Assembly (NCBI GenBank): GCA_024178355.1
Contig: JAMZNZ010000002.1
Coordinates: 1,221,501-1,285,500 of the forward strand
Direction: 5' to 3'
DNA: 64,000 bases
Source: Maricaulaceae bacterium EIL42A08
GTDB lineage: Bacteria; Pseudomonadota; Alphaproteobacteria; Caulobacterales; Maricaulaceae
Part shown: positions 45,767 through 56,405 of the stretch, piece after piece
How positions within the stretch are numbered: the first letter of the stretch is position 1
Layout: each line of letters starts with the position of its first letter
Notes under the pieces: model-generated
Seen by the model: only the letters and a program-made list of their open reading frames with translations
Told to the model about the DNA's origin: nothing
The model's database searches: none
Program-made: the position numbers and the translations under genes

Positions 45767-47806
45767 ATGGGTGAACATCGCAATCTCATCATCTTTGCTG
45801 TCTTCGCGCTCGGCATGTTTCTCATGTACGACACCTTCGTGCTGCGCCCGATGGCCGAAGAAAGTCGCGCCGCCGCCGAGGCTGCACAGGCTGACCAGGT
45901 CGGCACAAATCCCGATGATGCTCCGGTCCCCAGCGTTGATGGCCTTGACGCGCTTGAAGGTGCGGTCGGCAATCTGACCCGTGAACAGGGCCTGGCCCAG
46001 TCTGAGCGCGTTGAGGTTCGCAGCCCATCCCTGTCCGGTTCCATCGCCCTGACCGGCGCGCGCTTCGATGACATCCAGCTTCTTAGCTATGACACCGAAG
46101 TGGATTCTGGTGAGCCAGTGACGCTTTTAAGCCCTGAAGGCACCGAGTATGGGCACTATGTCGCCGCTGGCTGGGTCGGTCGCACGCAAGGCCTGCCGGG
46201 CCTGAGCACTGACTGGACGCTGGTTGAAGGCGATGTCCTGACGCCAGACACTCCGATTGTTCTGGAAACCCGCGCGGGTGACCTGACCTTCCAGCGTCGC
46301 ATCAGCGTGGACGAAGACTATCTCTTCACCGTTGAGGAAACCGTCACCAACTCAGGCTCCAGCGATGTGTCGCTGCAAGCCTATGGCGTTGTGCGCCACG
46401 AAGACTTCCCGGTGATGGATACTAACCAGTTCATCCTTCACGAAGGTGCGGTTGGCGCGACCGGCAACCAGTCCTTTGACCGCAAGTTCAACTGGCTGGA
46501 AGACGAACGCGACCGCGAAGAAAGCCGCGAAGGCGAAGGCGGCTGGGTGGGTCTGACCACCAAATACTGGCTCGCAGCTGTTACGCCCGATCAAAGCGAG
46601 AGCGTAGAAGCCACCTTCCGTACGCTGAACCGTGACGAGCTGGTGTTTGAAGCGAACTATCTGTCGAGTCCGATCGCGGTTGCAGCAGGCCAAAGCATTA
46701 CCCGCACCACACACGTGTTTGCCGGTGCCAAGTCCCAGCCGGTTCTGGCCGCCTACCAGCGTGACTTTGGCATCCAGCGTCTGAACTCGGCCATCGACTG
46801 GGGCATGTTCTGGTTCTTCACCCAGCCCTTCTTTGCCGCCCTGCACTTCTTCTACGGACTTCTGGGCAATTACGGTCTGGCGATCATGGTGGTGACGCTG
46901 GCCATCAAGCTGGTGCTCTTCCCGCTGAACAACCGTGCCTTTGCCTCCATGGCCAAGATGCGCGCCGTAGCTCCGAAGATGCAGGAAATCCGTGAGCGCA
47001 ATAAGGACAATCCTCAGGCTCAACAGCAGGCCATGATGGAACTGTACCGCAAGGAGAAGATCAATCCGGTGGCCGGTTGCCTGCCGATCCTGCCGCAGAT
47101 TCCGATCTTTTTCGCGCTCTACAAGACGGTGTTTATCTCCCTTGATGCCCGCCACGCGCCCTTCTTCGGCTGGATCCAGGATATGTCGGCACCGGATCCG
47201 ACGTCGATGTGGAACCTGTTTGGGCTTTTGCCCTACGACCCGTCTGGCGTGCCGCTCATCGGCACGACGCTGGCCATCGGTGTCTGGCCGATCCTGATGG
47301 GTATTTCCATGTGGGCCCAGCAATCGCTGAACCCGCCGCCCCCGGACAAGATCCAGCGACAGATCTTTGCCTTCCTGCCGCTGGTCTTCACCATCATCCT
47401 AGCCCCGTTTGCGGCCGCCCTGGTGATCTACTGGACCTGGAACAACGTTCTGACCGTGGCTCAGCAATACTTCATCATGCGCCGCCAGGGTGTCACGACG
47501 GAGCTCGACAAGAACGCCATGCGCCTGATCGCAAAGATCAAGGGCAAGCCGGCACCTGAGTTTGAAGACCCGAATGCACCAAAGACTGCTGGCTCCACGA
47601 TTGAGGAAAAGGCGTCTGCGGCCACCAAGGCTGTCTTGAAGGATGGCTCCACGCCGCCGGCCGATGGTGAGGTGATCGAGGGTGAGGCCACCGCGGTTGA
47701 AGGCGATGCAGCATCTGAAGCTGCGCCAAAGCCCACCGGCGGCAAGCGCGTCAGCTCCAACCCCGCTGCGAAGAAAAAGCGCTCAAACCCGAAGAAGAAA
47801 AAGTGA
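45767..47806 (+). CDS. yidC: Membrane protein insertase YidC
   Basis: A 679-residue insertase placing proteins in the inner membrane alone or with SecYEG. The N-terminal helix ([20 protein letters not shown]) and a ~270-residue periplasmic beta domain are followed by the conserved core with [40 protein letters not shown] and [13 protein letters not shown]. The C-terminal 140 residues are Pro/Ala/Glu-rich and end in a Lys/Arg run ([13 protein letters not shown]), a ribosome-facing tail. Its last four bases overlap the engB start. Confidence 0.97.
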   Translation: MGEHRNLIIFAVFALGMFLMYDTFVLRPMAEESRAAAEAAQADQVGTNPDDAPVPSVDGLDALEGAVGNLTREQGLAQSERVEVRSPSLSGSIALTGARFDDIQLLSYDTEVDSGEPVTLLSPEGTEYGHYVAAGWVGRTQGLPGLSTDWTLVEGDVLTPDTPIVLETRAGDLTFQRRISVDEDYLFTVEETVTNSGSSDVSLQAYGVVRHEDFPVMDTNQFILHEGAVGATGNQSFDRKFNWLEDERDREESREGEGGWVGLTTKYWLAAVTPDQSESVEATFRTLNRDELVFEANYLSSPIAVAAGQSITRTTHVFAGAKSQPVLAAYQRDFGIQRLNSAIDWGMFWFFTQPFFAALHFFYGLLGNYGLAIMVVTLAIKLVLFPLNNRAFASMAKMRAVAPKMQEIRERNKDNPQAQQQAMMELYRKEKINPVAGCLPILPQIPIFFALYKTVFISLDARHAPFFGWIQDMSAPDPTSMWNLFGLLPYDPSGVPLIGTTLAIGVWPILMGISMWAQQSLNPPPPDKIQRQIFAFLPLVFTIILAPFAAALVIYWTWNNVLTVAQQYFIMRRQGVTTELDKNAMRLIAKIKGKPAPEFEDPNAPKTAGSTIEEKASAATKAVLKDGSTPPADGEVIEGEATAVEGDAASEAAPKPTGGKRVSSNPAAKKKRSNPKKKK

Positions 47807-48462
47807 ACCAGGACGACGAGACCGGTTTCGACCAGGCTCAGCTGGAAGCAGCGCGCAAGCTGTTTGCTGGTCCGTGCGACTTCATGCTGGGTGTCGTTTC
47901 GCTGCAGACCCTGCCTGAGCCCGACCTGCCGGAGATCGCCTTTGCCGGGCGCTCCAACGTGGGCAAGTCCTCGCTGATCAATGCGCTGACAGGGCGTAAG
48001 TCGCTGGCCCGCGCCTCGAACGAGCCGGGACGCACGCGAGAGCTCAACTTTTTCAATCTGGGTGACCGCCTTCGAATTGTCGATTTACCCGGCTATGGCT
48101 TTGCCAAGGCTCCCAAGCCTGTCGTGGAACGTTGGACGCGGCTGACGAAGAACTATCTTCGAGGGCGTGTGAATTTGAAGCGGGTCCTGCTGCTGATCGA
48201 TTCACGACACGGGATCAAAGCCGTGGATGAAGGCATCATGAAAGCACTCGACGAGGCCGCCGTGTCTTATCAGGTGGTCCTGACCAAGGCAGACAAGCTG
48301 AAAACCGGCGAGGCTGAAAAGCGCGTCGAAGAGGTGTCCAACGCCATCAAGCGCCGCCCGGCCGCCTTCCCGGTCGTGGCGCTAACCTCCAGCGACAAGG
48401 GCCATGGCATTCCCGAGCTGCGAGCCGCCATTCTGGAAACCGCTGAGGGAGGCCGCTTGTGA
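47803..48462 (+). CDS. engB: Ribosome biogenesis GTPase YihA/EngB
   Basis: A 219-residue GTPase needed for 50S subunit assembly. G1 is [17 protein letters not shown]2 [11 protein letters not shown]3 [10 protein letters not shown] and G4 TKADKL, in standard order. Start GTG 47803 overlaps the yidC TGA (GTGA). An N-terminal extension of about 40 residues ([19 protein letters not shown]) precedes the G domain. Essential in many bacteria. Confidence 0.96.
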   Translation: MNQDDETGFDQAQLEAARKLFAGPCDFMLGVVSLQTLPEPDLPEIAFAGRSNVGKSSLINALTGRKSLARASNEPGRTRELNFFNLGDRLRIVDLPGYGFAKAPKPVVERWTRLTKNYLRGRVNLKRVLLLIDSRHGIKAVDEGIMKALDEAAVSYQVVLTKADKLKTGEAEKRVEEVSNAIKRRPAAFPVVALTSSDKGHGIPELRAAILETAEGGRL

Positions 48463-49445
48463 AGCTTGCGTATCTTGCTCCCCTTTTCGCACTTGTCATC
48501 TGGATCGGCGCGCCGTCCGCAGCCCGTGCGGGAGAAGTCTGTAACGAGACCAGCTTTGTGGTGGAGGTCGCCAAGGCCTGGCGCACGCCAGAAGGGCTGA
48601 GTGTTGAAGGCTGGACCCGCATTCTGCCTGGCGGGTGCGCAGAAATCGGCCCGGATACTGACATTGAGCAATATATCTACGCTCGCTCCACAGCGGCTTA
48701 TCTGGGCGGTGTGCGCGAATGGCGCGGCGGGCAGGCAGCGTGCGTTGACGAAACTGACTTTGAAATCCAGGGCGTGGGCGACTGTGAAGCGCTTGGACTA
48801 CAGGAGCGGCGCTTCAGGCGATTAAGCGAGACCGAGCGCGAGCGCACAATACTGGCTGAGCTGGCCGATTTTGGGAACCGCGCTCAGGAGGCTGGCCTTC
48901 AGCGCCTCTTACAGTCTGCAGGCTACGATATCCGTACCATTGATGGATATGCCGGTCGTCGAACACGCCAGCAGATCGCTGCTTTCCAGACTGATGTCGA
49001 CGCCAATTTCGGAAGCGACCGTATTGGTCTTCTACAGGCCCTGCATGAGCGCGCGCTGACCCGCAATGCAAATGCAGGCTTGCAGATTTGCAATGCTGCG
49101 CGTGCCCCTATGGCGGCAGCCGTGGCGCGTGCCACGGGCGAAGGCTATGAAGCGCGCGGATGGTGGCGTGTGGAACCAGGAAATTGCGCCCGACCGCTGG
49201 CCATGCGCCTGACCAATGGCGAGGTTTTTGTGCACGCCCGGCTTCTGGACGGGGCTGAGGAACGCATCCTTGCCGATAGCGATGAAATCTTCTGTGTGGG
49301 CGCAGGTCGCTTTACCACGGACCGGCGTGAGGGCTGCGGCACCGATGGTTTCCAGTCGGCCGGCTTCCGCGCTGTAACGTCAGTCAATGATGGCTCTGCC
49401 CGTCTTAGCTTTCAGGATGAGGACTTCGGCGAGGCGCTTCGATGA
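48459..49445 (+). CDS. Exported DUF1036 - peptidoglycan-binding - DUF1036 protein
   Basis: A 328-residue exported protein (signal peptide [20 protein letters not shown]). The first half is DUF1036-like: [32 protein letters not shown] central ~60-residue segment ([20 protein letters not shown]) matches a peptidoglycan-binding-1 repeat. The C-terminal part ([34 protein letters not shown]) is again DUF1036-like. GGAGG seven bases before the GTG and GTGA/ATGA overlaps with both neighbours put it in the operon. In related genomes this slot often holds argB; here a cell-envelope protein occupies it. Confidence 0.85.
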   Translation: MKLAYLAPLFALVIWIGAPSAARAGEVCNETSFVVEVAKAWRTPEGLSVEGWTRILPGGCAEIGPDTDIEQYIYARSTAAYLGGVREWRGGQAACVDETDFEIQGVGDCEALGLQERRFRRLSETERERTILAELADFGNRAQEAGLQRLLQSAGYDIRTIDGYAGRRTRQQIAAFQTDVDANFGSDRIGLLQALHERALTRNANAGLQICNAARAPMAAAVARATGEGYEARGWWRVEPGNCARPLAMRLTNGEVFVHARLLDGAEERILADSDEIFCVGAGRFTTDRREGCGTDGFQSAGFRAVTSVNDGSARLSFQDEDFGEALR

Positions 49446-50122
49446 GCGAGCCGGTCCACCTGCCCCACATCGATACCTGGGTCTACGACCTGGACAATAC
49501 GCTCTACCCGTCCAGCGCGCCGATCATGAGCCAGGTAGACAAGCGCATGACACAATATGTCATGAAGCTGCTGGATCTGCCGTGGGACGAGGCGCGCGCG
49601 GTGCAGAAGAAATACTGGCGCACCTATGGCACGACGCTGAACGGTCTTATGACCAACCACACGGTGGACATGGGTGAGTTCATGGACTTCGTGCACGATG
49701 TCGACCACTCGGTGATTACCCCGGACCCGGACCTGGCCCATCATATTGGCCGCCAGAACGGCAAGCGCATCGTCTTTACCAACGGTTCGCGCAAGCACGC
49801 AGAAAAGGTGATCGACCGGCTGGGCCTTAATGGGCTGTTTGATGATCTCTATGACATCGAAGCTGGCGAGTTCCTGCCCAAACCCCATCGTGAGAGCTTT
49901 GTGCGCTTTACCGACCATTTTGGCATTGATGGCAAAAGCGCGATTATGTTTGAAGACAGCGCTCGCAACCTTGAAACTGCGGCGAGCCTGGGCTTTACAA
50001 CCGTTCTGGTTCGCGCCGATGAACACGACCCCCATGGGGAAAGTGCTGGACCTGGCGACCACCCGGACCATGTACACTACGCCGTTGATTGCCTGCGAAG
50101 CTTTATGAAACGCGTGCGATAG
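49442..50122 (+). CDS. Pyrimidine 5'-nucleotidase (HAD family)
   Basis: A 226-residue HAD phosphatase of the TIGR01993 (pyrimidine 5'-nucleotidase) type. Motif I is YDLDNTLYPSSAP, motif II FTNGSRKHA, then the Lys-containing PKPHRESF and motif IV MFEDSARNLETA. It is predicted to dephosphorylate UMP/CMP-like nucleotides. Start ATG 49442 overlaps the previous stop (ATGA). It sits just before dapD, a neighbour pair common in alphaproteobacteria. Confidence 0.93.
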   Translation: MSEPVHLPHIDTWVYDLDNTLYPSSAPIMSQVDKRMTQYVMKLLDLPWDEARAVQKKYWRTYGTTLNGLMTNHTVDMGEFMDFVHDVDHSVITPDPDLAHHIGRQNGKRIVFTNGSRKHAEKVIDRLGLNGLFDDLYDIEAGEFLPKPHRESFVRFTDHFGIDGKSAIMFEDSARNLETAASLGFTTVLVRADEHDPHGESAGPGDHPDHVHYAVDCLRSFMKRVR

Positions 50123-50144
50123 CTCTTTTGAAGGATAACCAGCC

Positions 50145-50978
50145 ATGAGCTTTGACCCGAGCCTGAAGTCCGCCATCGAGAAAGCCTGGGACGATCGTGA
50201 CAGCCTGACACCTTCCACCGGAGGTGAAGTGCGCGAAGCGGTTGAAGCCGCCATCGGCGCTCTGGACCGGGGCGCAGCGCGCGTTGCCTCCAAGGGCGAC
50301 GACGGCGACTGGGTGGTCCATGAATGGCTGAAGAAGGCTGTGCTTTTTTCTTTCCGCCTGAATGCCAACCGCATCATGAGCGGCGGCATTGATGGCGGTC
50401 CCTGGTGGGACAAGGTGGAGAGCAAGTTTGCTGGCTGGGGTGAGGCTGAGTTTGCCTTTTCCGGCTTCCGCGCCGTGCCGCCCGCAGCGGTGCGCAAGGG
50501 TGCCTTCATCGGCAAGGGCGTCGTTTTGATGCCGTCCTATGTGAATATCGGCGCCTATGTGGACGAAGGCACGATGGTGGACACCTGGGCCACCGTCGGC
50601 AGCTGCGCCCAGATCGGCAAGAATGTGCACTTGTCTGGCGGTGCCGGCATTGGCGGCGTCCTGGAGCCGCTCCAGGCCAGCCCCACCATCATTGAAGACA
50701 ACTGCTTCATCGGCGCGCGTGCCGAAGTCGCCGAAGGCGTGATCGTCCGCGAAGGCGCGGTGCTGGCCATGGGTGTCTACCTGTCCGGGTCCACCAAGAT
50801 CGTGGACCGTGCCACCGGTGAAGTTTACCGCGGTGAAGTCCCGCCCTACTCCGTCGTAGTGCCCGGCAACCTGCCCGGCGAAGACGGCAAGCCGGGCCTC
50901 TATTGTGCTGTGATCGTCAAACGCGTCGACGCCCAGACCCGCGCCAAGACCAGCATCAACGCCCTGCTACGCGACTAG
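50145..50978 (+). CDS. dapD: 2,3,4,5-tetrahydropyridine-2,6-dicarboxylate N-succinyltransferase
   Basis: A 277-residue left-handed beta-helix acyltransferase of the succinyl branch of lysine and diaminopimelate synthesis. Hexapeptide repeats are in [20 protein letters not shown] and [36 protein letters not shown] and the C-terminal [15 protein letters not shown] are standard. Full length. AAGGA precedes the start. dapE of the same branch lies 10 kb downstream on the other strand. Confidence 0.97.
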   Translation: MSFDPSLKSAIEKAWDDRDSLTPSTGGEVREAVEAAIGALDRGAARVASKGDDGDWVVHEWLKKAVLFSFRLNANRIMSGGIDGGPWWDKVESKFAGWGEAEFAFSGFRAVPPAAVRKGAFIGKGVVLMPSYVNIGAYVDEGTMVDTWATVGSCAQIGKNVHLSGGAGIGGVLEPLQASPTIIEDNCFIGARAEVAEGVIVREGAVLAMGVYLSGSTKIVDRATGEVYRGEVPPYSVVVPGNLPGEDGKPGLYCAVIVKRVDAQTRAKTSINALLRD

Positions 50979-51982
50979 GCCAACAGCCTGTCCACAAGGA
51001 AGGGCAGGCTAACGTCCATGCGGTAGTCGATACCCGAATGGGTATCGGGAAACTCTTCATAGGTGTGCTCCACGCCCAGCGCCTTCAGGCGTCGGTGCAG
51101 TCGGCGCGCGCCATAGACCAGGTCATACTGGTCGATATCCCCACAATCGATGAAGAGCCCCTTGAGCGCGTTCAGATTGGCATGATGGGTTTCAACAAGA
51201 GTCAGCGGATCAAAGCTGAGCCAGTTGGCCCATAGCGCTTCGTCACGCTCGCAGGTTTCCAGGTCGACCGGGAGACGCACACCGTAGGGCTGGCTGGCAT
51301 CGGGGTCATAGGTCGCGGCCATGGCGAGCGTCATGAGCACATGGATTTCCCCGCCTGATGGCTTTGGATTGGCCTCCAGCTTCTCCATGAACGCTTTGAT
51401 CGAGCCTGCTTTGGCAATAGCTCTCAAAGCAGACGGGAAATCGCGCGCATAGCAAAGCTCGAACCCCATATCGCCAGAGTGACAGGCGGCCGCAGCCCAG
51501 AAGTCCGCATGTTTCAGCGCGTGATAGATCGCCCCGAAGCCGCCGGAGCTTTTACCGAACACGCCACGCCTGCCCACTCCGCCACAGCCAAACTGAGCCT
51601 CTACGGCAGGGACAAACTCTTCGATCAGAATGTCTTCCCACGGCCCCATGACCGAGGAGTTCACATACTGATTGCCGCCCAAGCGGGTGAAGCAGTCGGG
51701 AAAGGCCACCACGCAGGGCTTCAGCGCGCCTGATCCCGCCAGCCGATCAAGGCGCTCAGGAACGTTCTCGCCGAAATTCTTCCAGTTGGTATGAGACAGC
51801 CCGCTGCCGGTATAGCCGGCCAGGTCCACCAGAAGCGGCAGCCCCGACCCATCATGGCCATGGGGCACCCACACATCGATGGCACGCACATGCGGATCAT
51901 CGAGGAAATTGCCTTTGAGAAGATCACTACTGACATGGATACGCGTCAGCGTCCCGGCAGCGTGGTTATGGCGTGCGGTCAT
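50975..51982 (-). CDS. Esterase-family alpha/beta hydrolase (FrmB/EstA type)
   Basis: A 335-residue esterase of the D-family (S-formylglutathione hydrolase/mycolyltransferase-like). Serine elbow: [17 protein letters not shown]. The Asp site is in [15 protein letters not shown] and the His in [13 protein letters not shown]-terminal strands [18 protein letters not shown] and [19 protein letters not shown] are typical. No signal peptide. Convergent to dapD, with the last four bases shared. Substrate not predictable. Confidence 0.9.
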   Translation of the reverse strand: MTARHNHAAGTLTRIHVSSDLLKGNFLDDPHVRAIDVWVPHGHDGSGLPLLVDLAGYTGSGLSHTNWKNFGENVPERLDRLAGSGALKPCVVAFPDCFTRLGGNQYVNSSVMGPWEDILIEEFVPAVEAQFGCGGVGRRGVFGKSSGGFGAIYHALKHADFWAAAACHSGDMGFELCYARDFPSALRAIAKAGSIKAFMEKLEANPKPSGGEIHVLMTLAMAATYDPDASQPYGVRLPVDLETCERDEALWANWLSFDPLTLVETHHANLNALKGLFIDCGDIDQYDLVYGARRLHRRLKALGVEHTYEEFPDTHSGIDYRMDVSLPFLVDRLLA

Positions 51983-51994
51983 GGAAAGGCCTCC

Positions 51995-52594
51995 TCAAGC
52001 CGGACGACGGCTTCTGAAGGCGGCGCTCAGGGTGCCGTCGTCGAGATAATCAAGCTCTCCGCCCACCGGCACGCCGCGGGCCAGCGTGGTGATGTCCACA
52101 CTCAGATTAGCCAGCTTGTCGGAGATGAAGTGCGCGGTGGTCTGGCCATCCACGGTGGCATTCAGCGCCAGGATGACCTCCCTCACCTCGTCTGAGCGCG
52201 CCCGTTCGATCAGAGACGCCAGGTTAAGGTCTTCAGGCCCCACACCGTCCAGCGCCGACAGCACGCCGCCCAGCACATGATAGCGCCCCTTGAAGGCCCC
52301 GGCCCGCTCCAGCGCCCAAAGATCGCCAACCGTCTCGACCACGCAGATGATCTTGTCATCGCGGCGATAATCAGAACACACCGCACACGGGTCGGCGACA
52401 TCAAGATTGCCGCAGGTGCTGCAGGCCTTGATCTTGTCAGCGGCTTCGGCCAGCGCTTCGGCCAGCGGGCGCATGACCGTGTCGCGCTTTTGAAGCATCT
52501 GCAGCGCCGCTCGGCGCGCCGAACGCGGCCCCAGCCCCGGCAGACGGGACAAAAGCTGGATCAGGCGCTCAATTTCAGGACCGGCAGCAGACAT
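51995..52594 (-). CDS. recR: Recombination protein RecR
   Basis: A 199-residue recombination mediator acting with RecF/RecO. It has the helix-hairpin-helix [15 protein letters not shown], a C4 zinc finger [18 protein letters not shown] and a TOPRIM domain with [17 protein letters not shown] and [17 protein letters not shown] 52594 gives the normal ~200-residue length; longer in-frame starts exist. In many alphaproteobacteria recR follows dnaX-ybaB. Here it lies on the opposite strand, about 2 kb before ffs-dnaX, apart from that operon. Confidence 0.95.
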   Translation of the reverse strand: MSAAGPEIERLIQLLSRLPGLGPRSARRAALQMLQKRDTVMRPLAEALAEAADKIKACSTCGNLDVADPCAVCSDYRRDDKIICVVETVGDLWALERAGAFKGRYHVLGGVLSALDGVGPEDLNLASLIERARSDEVREVILALNATVDGQTTAHFISDKLANLSVDITTLARGVPVGGELDYLDDGTLSAAFRSRRPA

Positions 52595-52680
52595 CTCAAA
52601 CTCGAATCGCAGCGAAGGTGTCATCCAATCTAGGCCGGGACGCAGCCCAAGAGAATGACAGCGCTGAAGACAGGAGGCCA

Positions 52681-52713
52681 AAAGAAAAGGGCGCGCCGTT
52701 GCCGGCACGCCCT
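52681..52713 (-). terminator. Terminator of the cytochrome c gene
   Basis: On the minus strand GGGCG-T-GCCG loops with CGGC-G-CGCCC and is followed by TTTTCTTTT, a clear Rho-independent terminator 26 bp after the cytochrome stop. It separates the gene from recR downstream. Confidence 0.75.
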
Positions 52714-52738
52714 TAAACTTCAGATCTGTCGATCAGGC

Positions 52739-53338
52739 TCAGCCTTCAACAGCTTCTTCCGCAGGCACGGCCGGGGCTTCCTCAGCGGCTGCCATTTCAG
52801 GCAGCGGCATCGGGTTGTCCGACAGGGTGCGCATGTAGGCAATGATGTTAGCGCGATCTTCCGGGTCACGCAGACCGGCAAAGCTCATCGCGGTACCGCT
52901 GATATAGCCCGACGGGCTTTCCAGGTAGGCGTTGAGGTTCTCATAGCCCCAGACCGGGTTGGTCTCGGCATACTCTTCCATCGCGCCGGAGTAGCCATAG
53001 CCGTCGACGCCCGCGACTTCGCGGCCCACAACGCCCCACATGGCCGGGCCGGTCATGTTGGCTCCGCCCTCTTCAAAAGAGTGGCAAGACGCACAGCGGC
53101 GCGAAACACGCTCGCCAGCACCGGCATCGGCATTGGCAAGAAGTACCGAGAAGTCCAGCTCTGGCTCTTCTTCTTCGACCGTCGCGGTGGTGTTAATCGC
53201 AGACATGTCGACGTAGTACGCCATCTGCTCCGGGGCTTTGGAGTGAACCAGGTAGTGGCTAAGCTCCATCAGGCCCATGACAACCAGGCCACCGGCGATG
53301 ATTACGCCAAAAACTTTGTTCCAAAACAGGTCGCCCAT
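52739..53338 (-). CDS. Membrane-anchored c-type cytochrome (CycM/c552 type)
   Basis: A 199-residue cytochrome with an N-terminal anchor (VFGVIIAGGLVVMGLMEL), a ~60-residue acidic linker (TATVEEEEPELDFSV), the heme site RRCASCHSF (CxxCH) and the Met ligand in GTAMSFAGL. The C-terminal tail is Ala/Glu/Pro-rich. Such anchored class I cytochromes carry electrons from the bc1 complex to the aa3 oxidase, which is encoded in this same window. Confidence 0.93.
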   Translation of the reverse strand: MGDLFWNKVFGVIIAGGLVVMGLMELSHYLVHSKAPEQMAYYVDMSAINTTATVEEEEPELDFSVLLANADAGAGERVSRRCASCHSFEEGGANMTGPAMWGVVGREVAGVDGYGYSGAMEEYAETNPVWGYENLNAYLESPSGYISGTAMSFAGLRDPEDRANIIAYMRTLSDNPMPLPEMAAAEEAPAVPAEEAVEG

Positions 53339-53484
53339 CTGCGTCCTCTTCCTTCAAGGATTGATATGCCGAGTGTTGCGGCGCTGTTTGGCACGGCGTG
53401 CACTCACTGGCAACATGTTCAAGCCGTGGTGTAACTAGCCGATTACACAGGCCAGTCAGCGCGTCACAGGGTCGCGGAACGCCT

Positions 53485-54354
53485 TCAGGTCTCGCCGTTT
53501 AGCCAGCGCTCTATCAAAAGCCGCGAGATCGAGAAGTGTTTGGGGAATTTCTGTCCCATCTCACCTTCGTAGAGCGCCCGTACCTCGTCACGGGTGAACC
53601 AGCGCGCATCTTCCAGATCATCATCAGGGATAAGCTCGCCCGGCTCGATTTCTGCCATCAGCCCAATCATCAAGGAGCTGGGAAAGGGCCAGGGCTGGCT
53701 CGTCACGTAAGAGGCAGAAATCACGGGCCGATGGATTTCCTCCATCGTTTCACGCGCACACGCTTCTTCAATGGTTTCACCGGGCTCCATAAAGCCGGCC
53801 AGGGTTGCATAAAGTCCTTCCGGCCAGCTTGCCTGACGGCCCATGACGCATTTGTCACCCGACCAGGGCAGCATGATCACGCTGGGATCGACGCGCGGAA
53901 AATGCTCCATCTCGCAGGACTGGCACTTTAAGCGTGTGCCCCCGTCAGACGGCGTGTTCTCACCGCCGCAATTGGAGCAGAAGCGCCGCCGCCCATGCCA
54001 CATCAGCAGCGAGCGAGCGCGTGCAAAGATGCATGCCAGATGCGGCGGAGCCTGCATGGCACTGATTCGGAAGTCCGGCCCGGCTTGAGCCACCCCCTCT
54101 TCCAGCGCGCCCGCAAACCAGGGCTTGCCCTCTTCAAGGCCCAGGAAGACGAGCCCCGGCGATTTGAGAGGCAGCATCCGTGTGCGCCGGGCGGGAACCA
54201 CCATCGGCTCACCATGCTCATCAAGCGCCAGATCAGCACCGGCAAACAATATGGCTTGAGCCTCACGGGAAGACTGCTGGTCAAAGATCCAGTCCTTGTC
54301 ACCACGCTGTAATCCGGCAAAGTCGAGGGGGGAGTCGGTAAAGGTCAGTTTCAT
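53485..54354 (-). CDS. nudC: NAD+ diphosphatase / NADH pyrophosphatase (Nudix)
   Basis: A 289-residue Nudix hydrolase that cleaves NAD(H) and removes NAD caps from RNA. The zinc ribbon CSNCGGENTPSDGG…CQSC is followed by HFPRVDPSVIML and the Nudix box GFMEPGETIEEACARETMEE, with all the catalytic Glu residues. The SQPWPFPSSLMIGLMAE block marks NudC (the SQPWPFPxS motif). Divergent from the ffs gene. Confidence 0.96.
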   Translation of the reverse strand: MKLTFTDSPLDFAGLQRGDKDWIFDQQSSREAQAILFAGADLALDEHGEPMVVPARRTRMLPLKSPGLVFLGLEEGKPWFAGALEEGVAQAGPDFRISAMQAPPHLACIFARARSLLMWHGRRRFCSNCGGENTPSDGGTRLKCQSCEMEHFPRVDPSVIMLPWSGDKCVMGRQASWPEGLYATLAGFMEPGETIEEACARETMEEIHRPVISASYVTSQPWPFPSSLMIGLMAEIEPGELIPDDDLEDARWFTRDEVRALYEGEMGQKFPKHFSISRLLIERWLNGET

Positions 54355-54437
54355 AAGATCGACTGGTAACGCGTCATTTCATCTGAAGCCATAGGTGGGC
54401 GCTTTTTACCTGCGCCCAAAATTCCTGCGCGCGTTCC

Positions 54438-54466
54438 TTGCGTTCAGGGCCGCCAGACGCGATATT
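54438..54466 (+). promoter_or_regulatory. Candidate promoter of the SRP RNA gene
   Basis: TTGCGT (54438-54443) and GATATT (54461-54466) with an exact 17-base spacer; the predicted RNA 5' end is at 54472, five bases after the -10. Spacing and position are as expected for a stable-RNA sigma-70 promoter. Confidence 0.6.
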
Positions 54467-54471
54467 GGTCA

Positions 54472-54572
54472 GTGGAAGATCGGCGGCGGACGAGCGCCTC
54501 GCCAACCCGGTCAGGTCCGGAAGGAAGCAGCCGTAACGAGTTTTCCGTTCGGGTCGCTGTTCGGTCTTCCAC
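54472..54572 (+). ncRNA. ffs: Signal recognition particle RNA (4.5S)
   Basis: The universally conserved SRP core is present: GGTCAGGTCCGGAAGGAAGC then AGCCGTAACGAG, with GGTCGCTG closing the symmetrical loop. The ends pair as GTGGAAGA (54472) with TCTTCCAC (54565-54572), giving a ~101-nt hairpin RNA that binds Ffh and targets inner-membrane proteins. It lies just before dnaX, the usual neighbour in alphaproteobacteria. Confidence 0.93.
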
Positions 54573-54620
54573 CCTTCTTAAGTCACACGCGTACAAAACC
54601 GCGAGGAGCGTTCGCCGAGC

Positions 54621-56405
54621 ATGATGGATGAACAGACTCCAGACGGCGAACCCAGTGACGAGCCGGTTGTCCATGACGGCCCTGCGCTACCCGGATTTGA
54701 GGCACCTGAAAAAGCCGATGATGACGGCTATCAGGTCCTGGCCCGCAAATATCGCCCCCAGACCTTTGACGACCTGATCGGCCAGGAGGCCATGGTCAGG
54801 ACGCTGACCAATGCCTTTGCGTCTGGGCGGATCGCCCATGCATACATGCTGACCGGGGTGCGCGGTGTGGGAAAGACCACCACGGCACGCCTAATCGCAC
54901 GGGCGCTGAACTACGAGACCGACACCTCCGACGCGCCGACCATCTCGCTGGAACCGCTGGGCCGCCACTGCGAAGCGATTGCCAAATCCTCCCACGTGGA
55001 CGTGATGGAGATGGACGCCGCCAGCCGCACCGGTGTGGGTGACATCCGCGAGATTCTGGACGGTGTGCGCTACTCGCCGGTGAGCGCGCGCTATAAAGTC
55101 TATATCATCGACGAAGTTCACATGCTGTCGACTTCGGCTTTCAATGCGCTTCTGAAAACGCTGGAAGAGCCGCCCGCGCACGTGAAATTCATCTTCGCGA
55201 CAACCGAGATTCGCAAGGTTCCAGTGACAGTGCTGTCACGCTGTCAGCGCTTTGACTTAAAGCGCATCGACCGCGAAGTGCTGACCGATCACCTGGCGCG
55301 CATCTGCGAGAAAGAAGCTGCGAATGTGGAGCGCGACGGCCTGGTCGCCATTGCCCGCGCGGCTGAAGGCTCGGTGCGTGATGCGCTTTCACTGCTCGAT
55401 CAGGCCATTGTTCAGGCTGAAGGCGATGGCCCCGTCAGCGCCGATCAGGTCCGCGACATGCTGGGTCTTGCCGATCGTACTCGCGTGCTCGACCTACTTG
55501 AAGCCACGCTGGAGTCCCGCGCCAAAGATGCACTGGATGAGTTGCGCCACCAGTATGATGCCGGCGCAGACCCGCAAGTCGTCATGCGCGACCTGCTCGA
55601 TCACCTGCATAACCTGAGCCGCATCAAGGCAGTCGGCCCTGAAGCCGATCTCGGCGAAGCGGCCGATACGGTTGCACGCCTTGTGGCGCTGGCTGAGCCG
55701 CGCTCGCTCGGACAGCTGTCACGCCTGTGGAAGCTGGCGCTGACCGGGCTGGATAATGTTCGCTCTGCACCTGATCCGGTGGCTGCCGCCGAGATGGCGG
55801 TGATCCGCCTGATGGCCGCCTCCAACATGCCACCGCCTGAAGACGCCGCGCGGCTTATCGCTGCGGCAAAGGACGGCGCAAGTGCCCCTGCCCCATCAGC
55901 GGCACCCTCGGGCGGCGACGGTGCGCCATCTGCCACGGCAACGCTCGCTCCGGCCCCGCCGCCTCAGCCTCAGGGTCCAGCCGGTCCGACCTCCATCGAT
56001 GAGCTGATCGCCATGATCGACGAGGCCCGCGACATTGGTCTGAAGCTGGACGTGGAGCGCTATATGCGCCCGGTCAGCTTTCGCCCCGGCGCGGTGACCT
56101 ATGAGCCGGCCAGGGACGCACCCAACACGCTGGGTGGCCGCATCGCAAGCTTCCTCAATGAAGCCACGGGCCAACGCTGGCTCGTTGATGCACACGGCAA
56201 GAATGGCGGCGAGACGATTTCTGAACGAAAGAAGCGCGAGAAAGCCGAAGCGACCGCCGCAATCATGCGCGACCCGGCCATGGTCAAGGCGCTGACCCTG
56301 TTTCCGGGCGCCGAGCTTTTGAACGTTGAAGATCCCGCCGAGGACACCCATCTCGACGCGGACGATGCTGACAGCGAACAGCCACCGCGACAGGAAACAT
56401 CATGA
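54621..56405 (+). CDS. dnaX: DNA polymerase III subunits gamma and tau
   Basis: A 594-residue clamp-loader ATPase. Walker A: TGVRGVGKTTTARLIARALN. Walker B: VYIIDEVHMLST. Sensor 1: FIFATTEIRKVPVTVLSRCQ, with the SRC motif. The zinc-finger cysteines of the E. coli protein are missing; only one Cys remains (GRHCEAIAKSSH), as in other alphaproteobacteria. A Pro/Ala-rich linker (~420-460) leads to a C-terminal tau domain with RWLVDAHGKNGGETISERKK. ATG at 54621 or 54624. It overlaps ybaB by four bases (ATGA). Confidence 0.96.
   Translation: MMDEQTPDGEPSDEPVVHDGPALPGFEAPEKADDDGYQVLARKYRPQTFDDLIGQEAMVRTLTNAFASGRIAHAYMLTGVRGVGKTTTARLIARALNYETDTSDAPTISLEPLGRHCEAIAKSSHVDVMEMDAASRTGVGDIREILDGVRYSPVSARYKVYIIDEVHMLSTSAFNALLKTLEEPPAHVKFIFATTEIRKVPVTVLSRCQRFDLKRIDREVLTDHLARICEKEAANVERDGLVAIARAAEGSVRDALSLLDQAIVQAEGDGPVSADQVRDMLGLADRTRVLDLLEATLESRAKDALDELRHQYDAGADPQVVMRDLLDHLHNLSRIKAVGPEADLGEAADTVARLVALAEPRSLGQLSRLWKLALTGLDNVRSAPDPVAAAEMAVIRLMAASNMPPPEDAARLIAAAKDGASAPAPSAAPSGGDGAPSATATLAPAPPPQPQGPAGPTSIDELIAMIDEARDIGLKLDVERYMRPVSFRPGAVTYEPARDAPNTLGGRIASFLNEATGQRWLVDAHGKNGGETISERKKREKAEATAAIMRDPAMVKALTLFPGAELLNVEDPAEDTHLDADDADSEQPPRQETS

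Noticed and set aside
54396-54418. TGGGCGC/GCGCCCA hairpin between nudC and ffs as a terminator
   Set aside because: No T run follows on either strand, and it lies upstream of both divergent genes; a chance inverted repeat is as likely.
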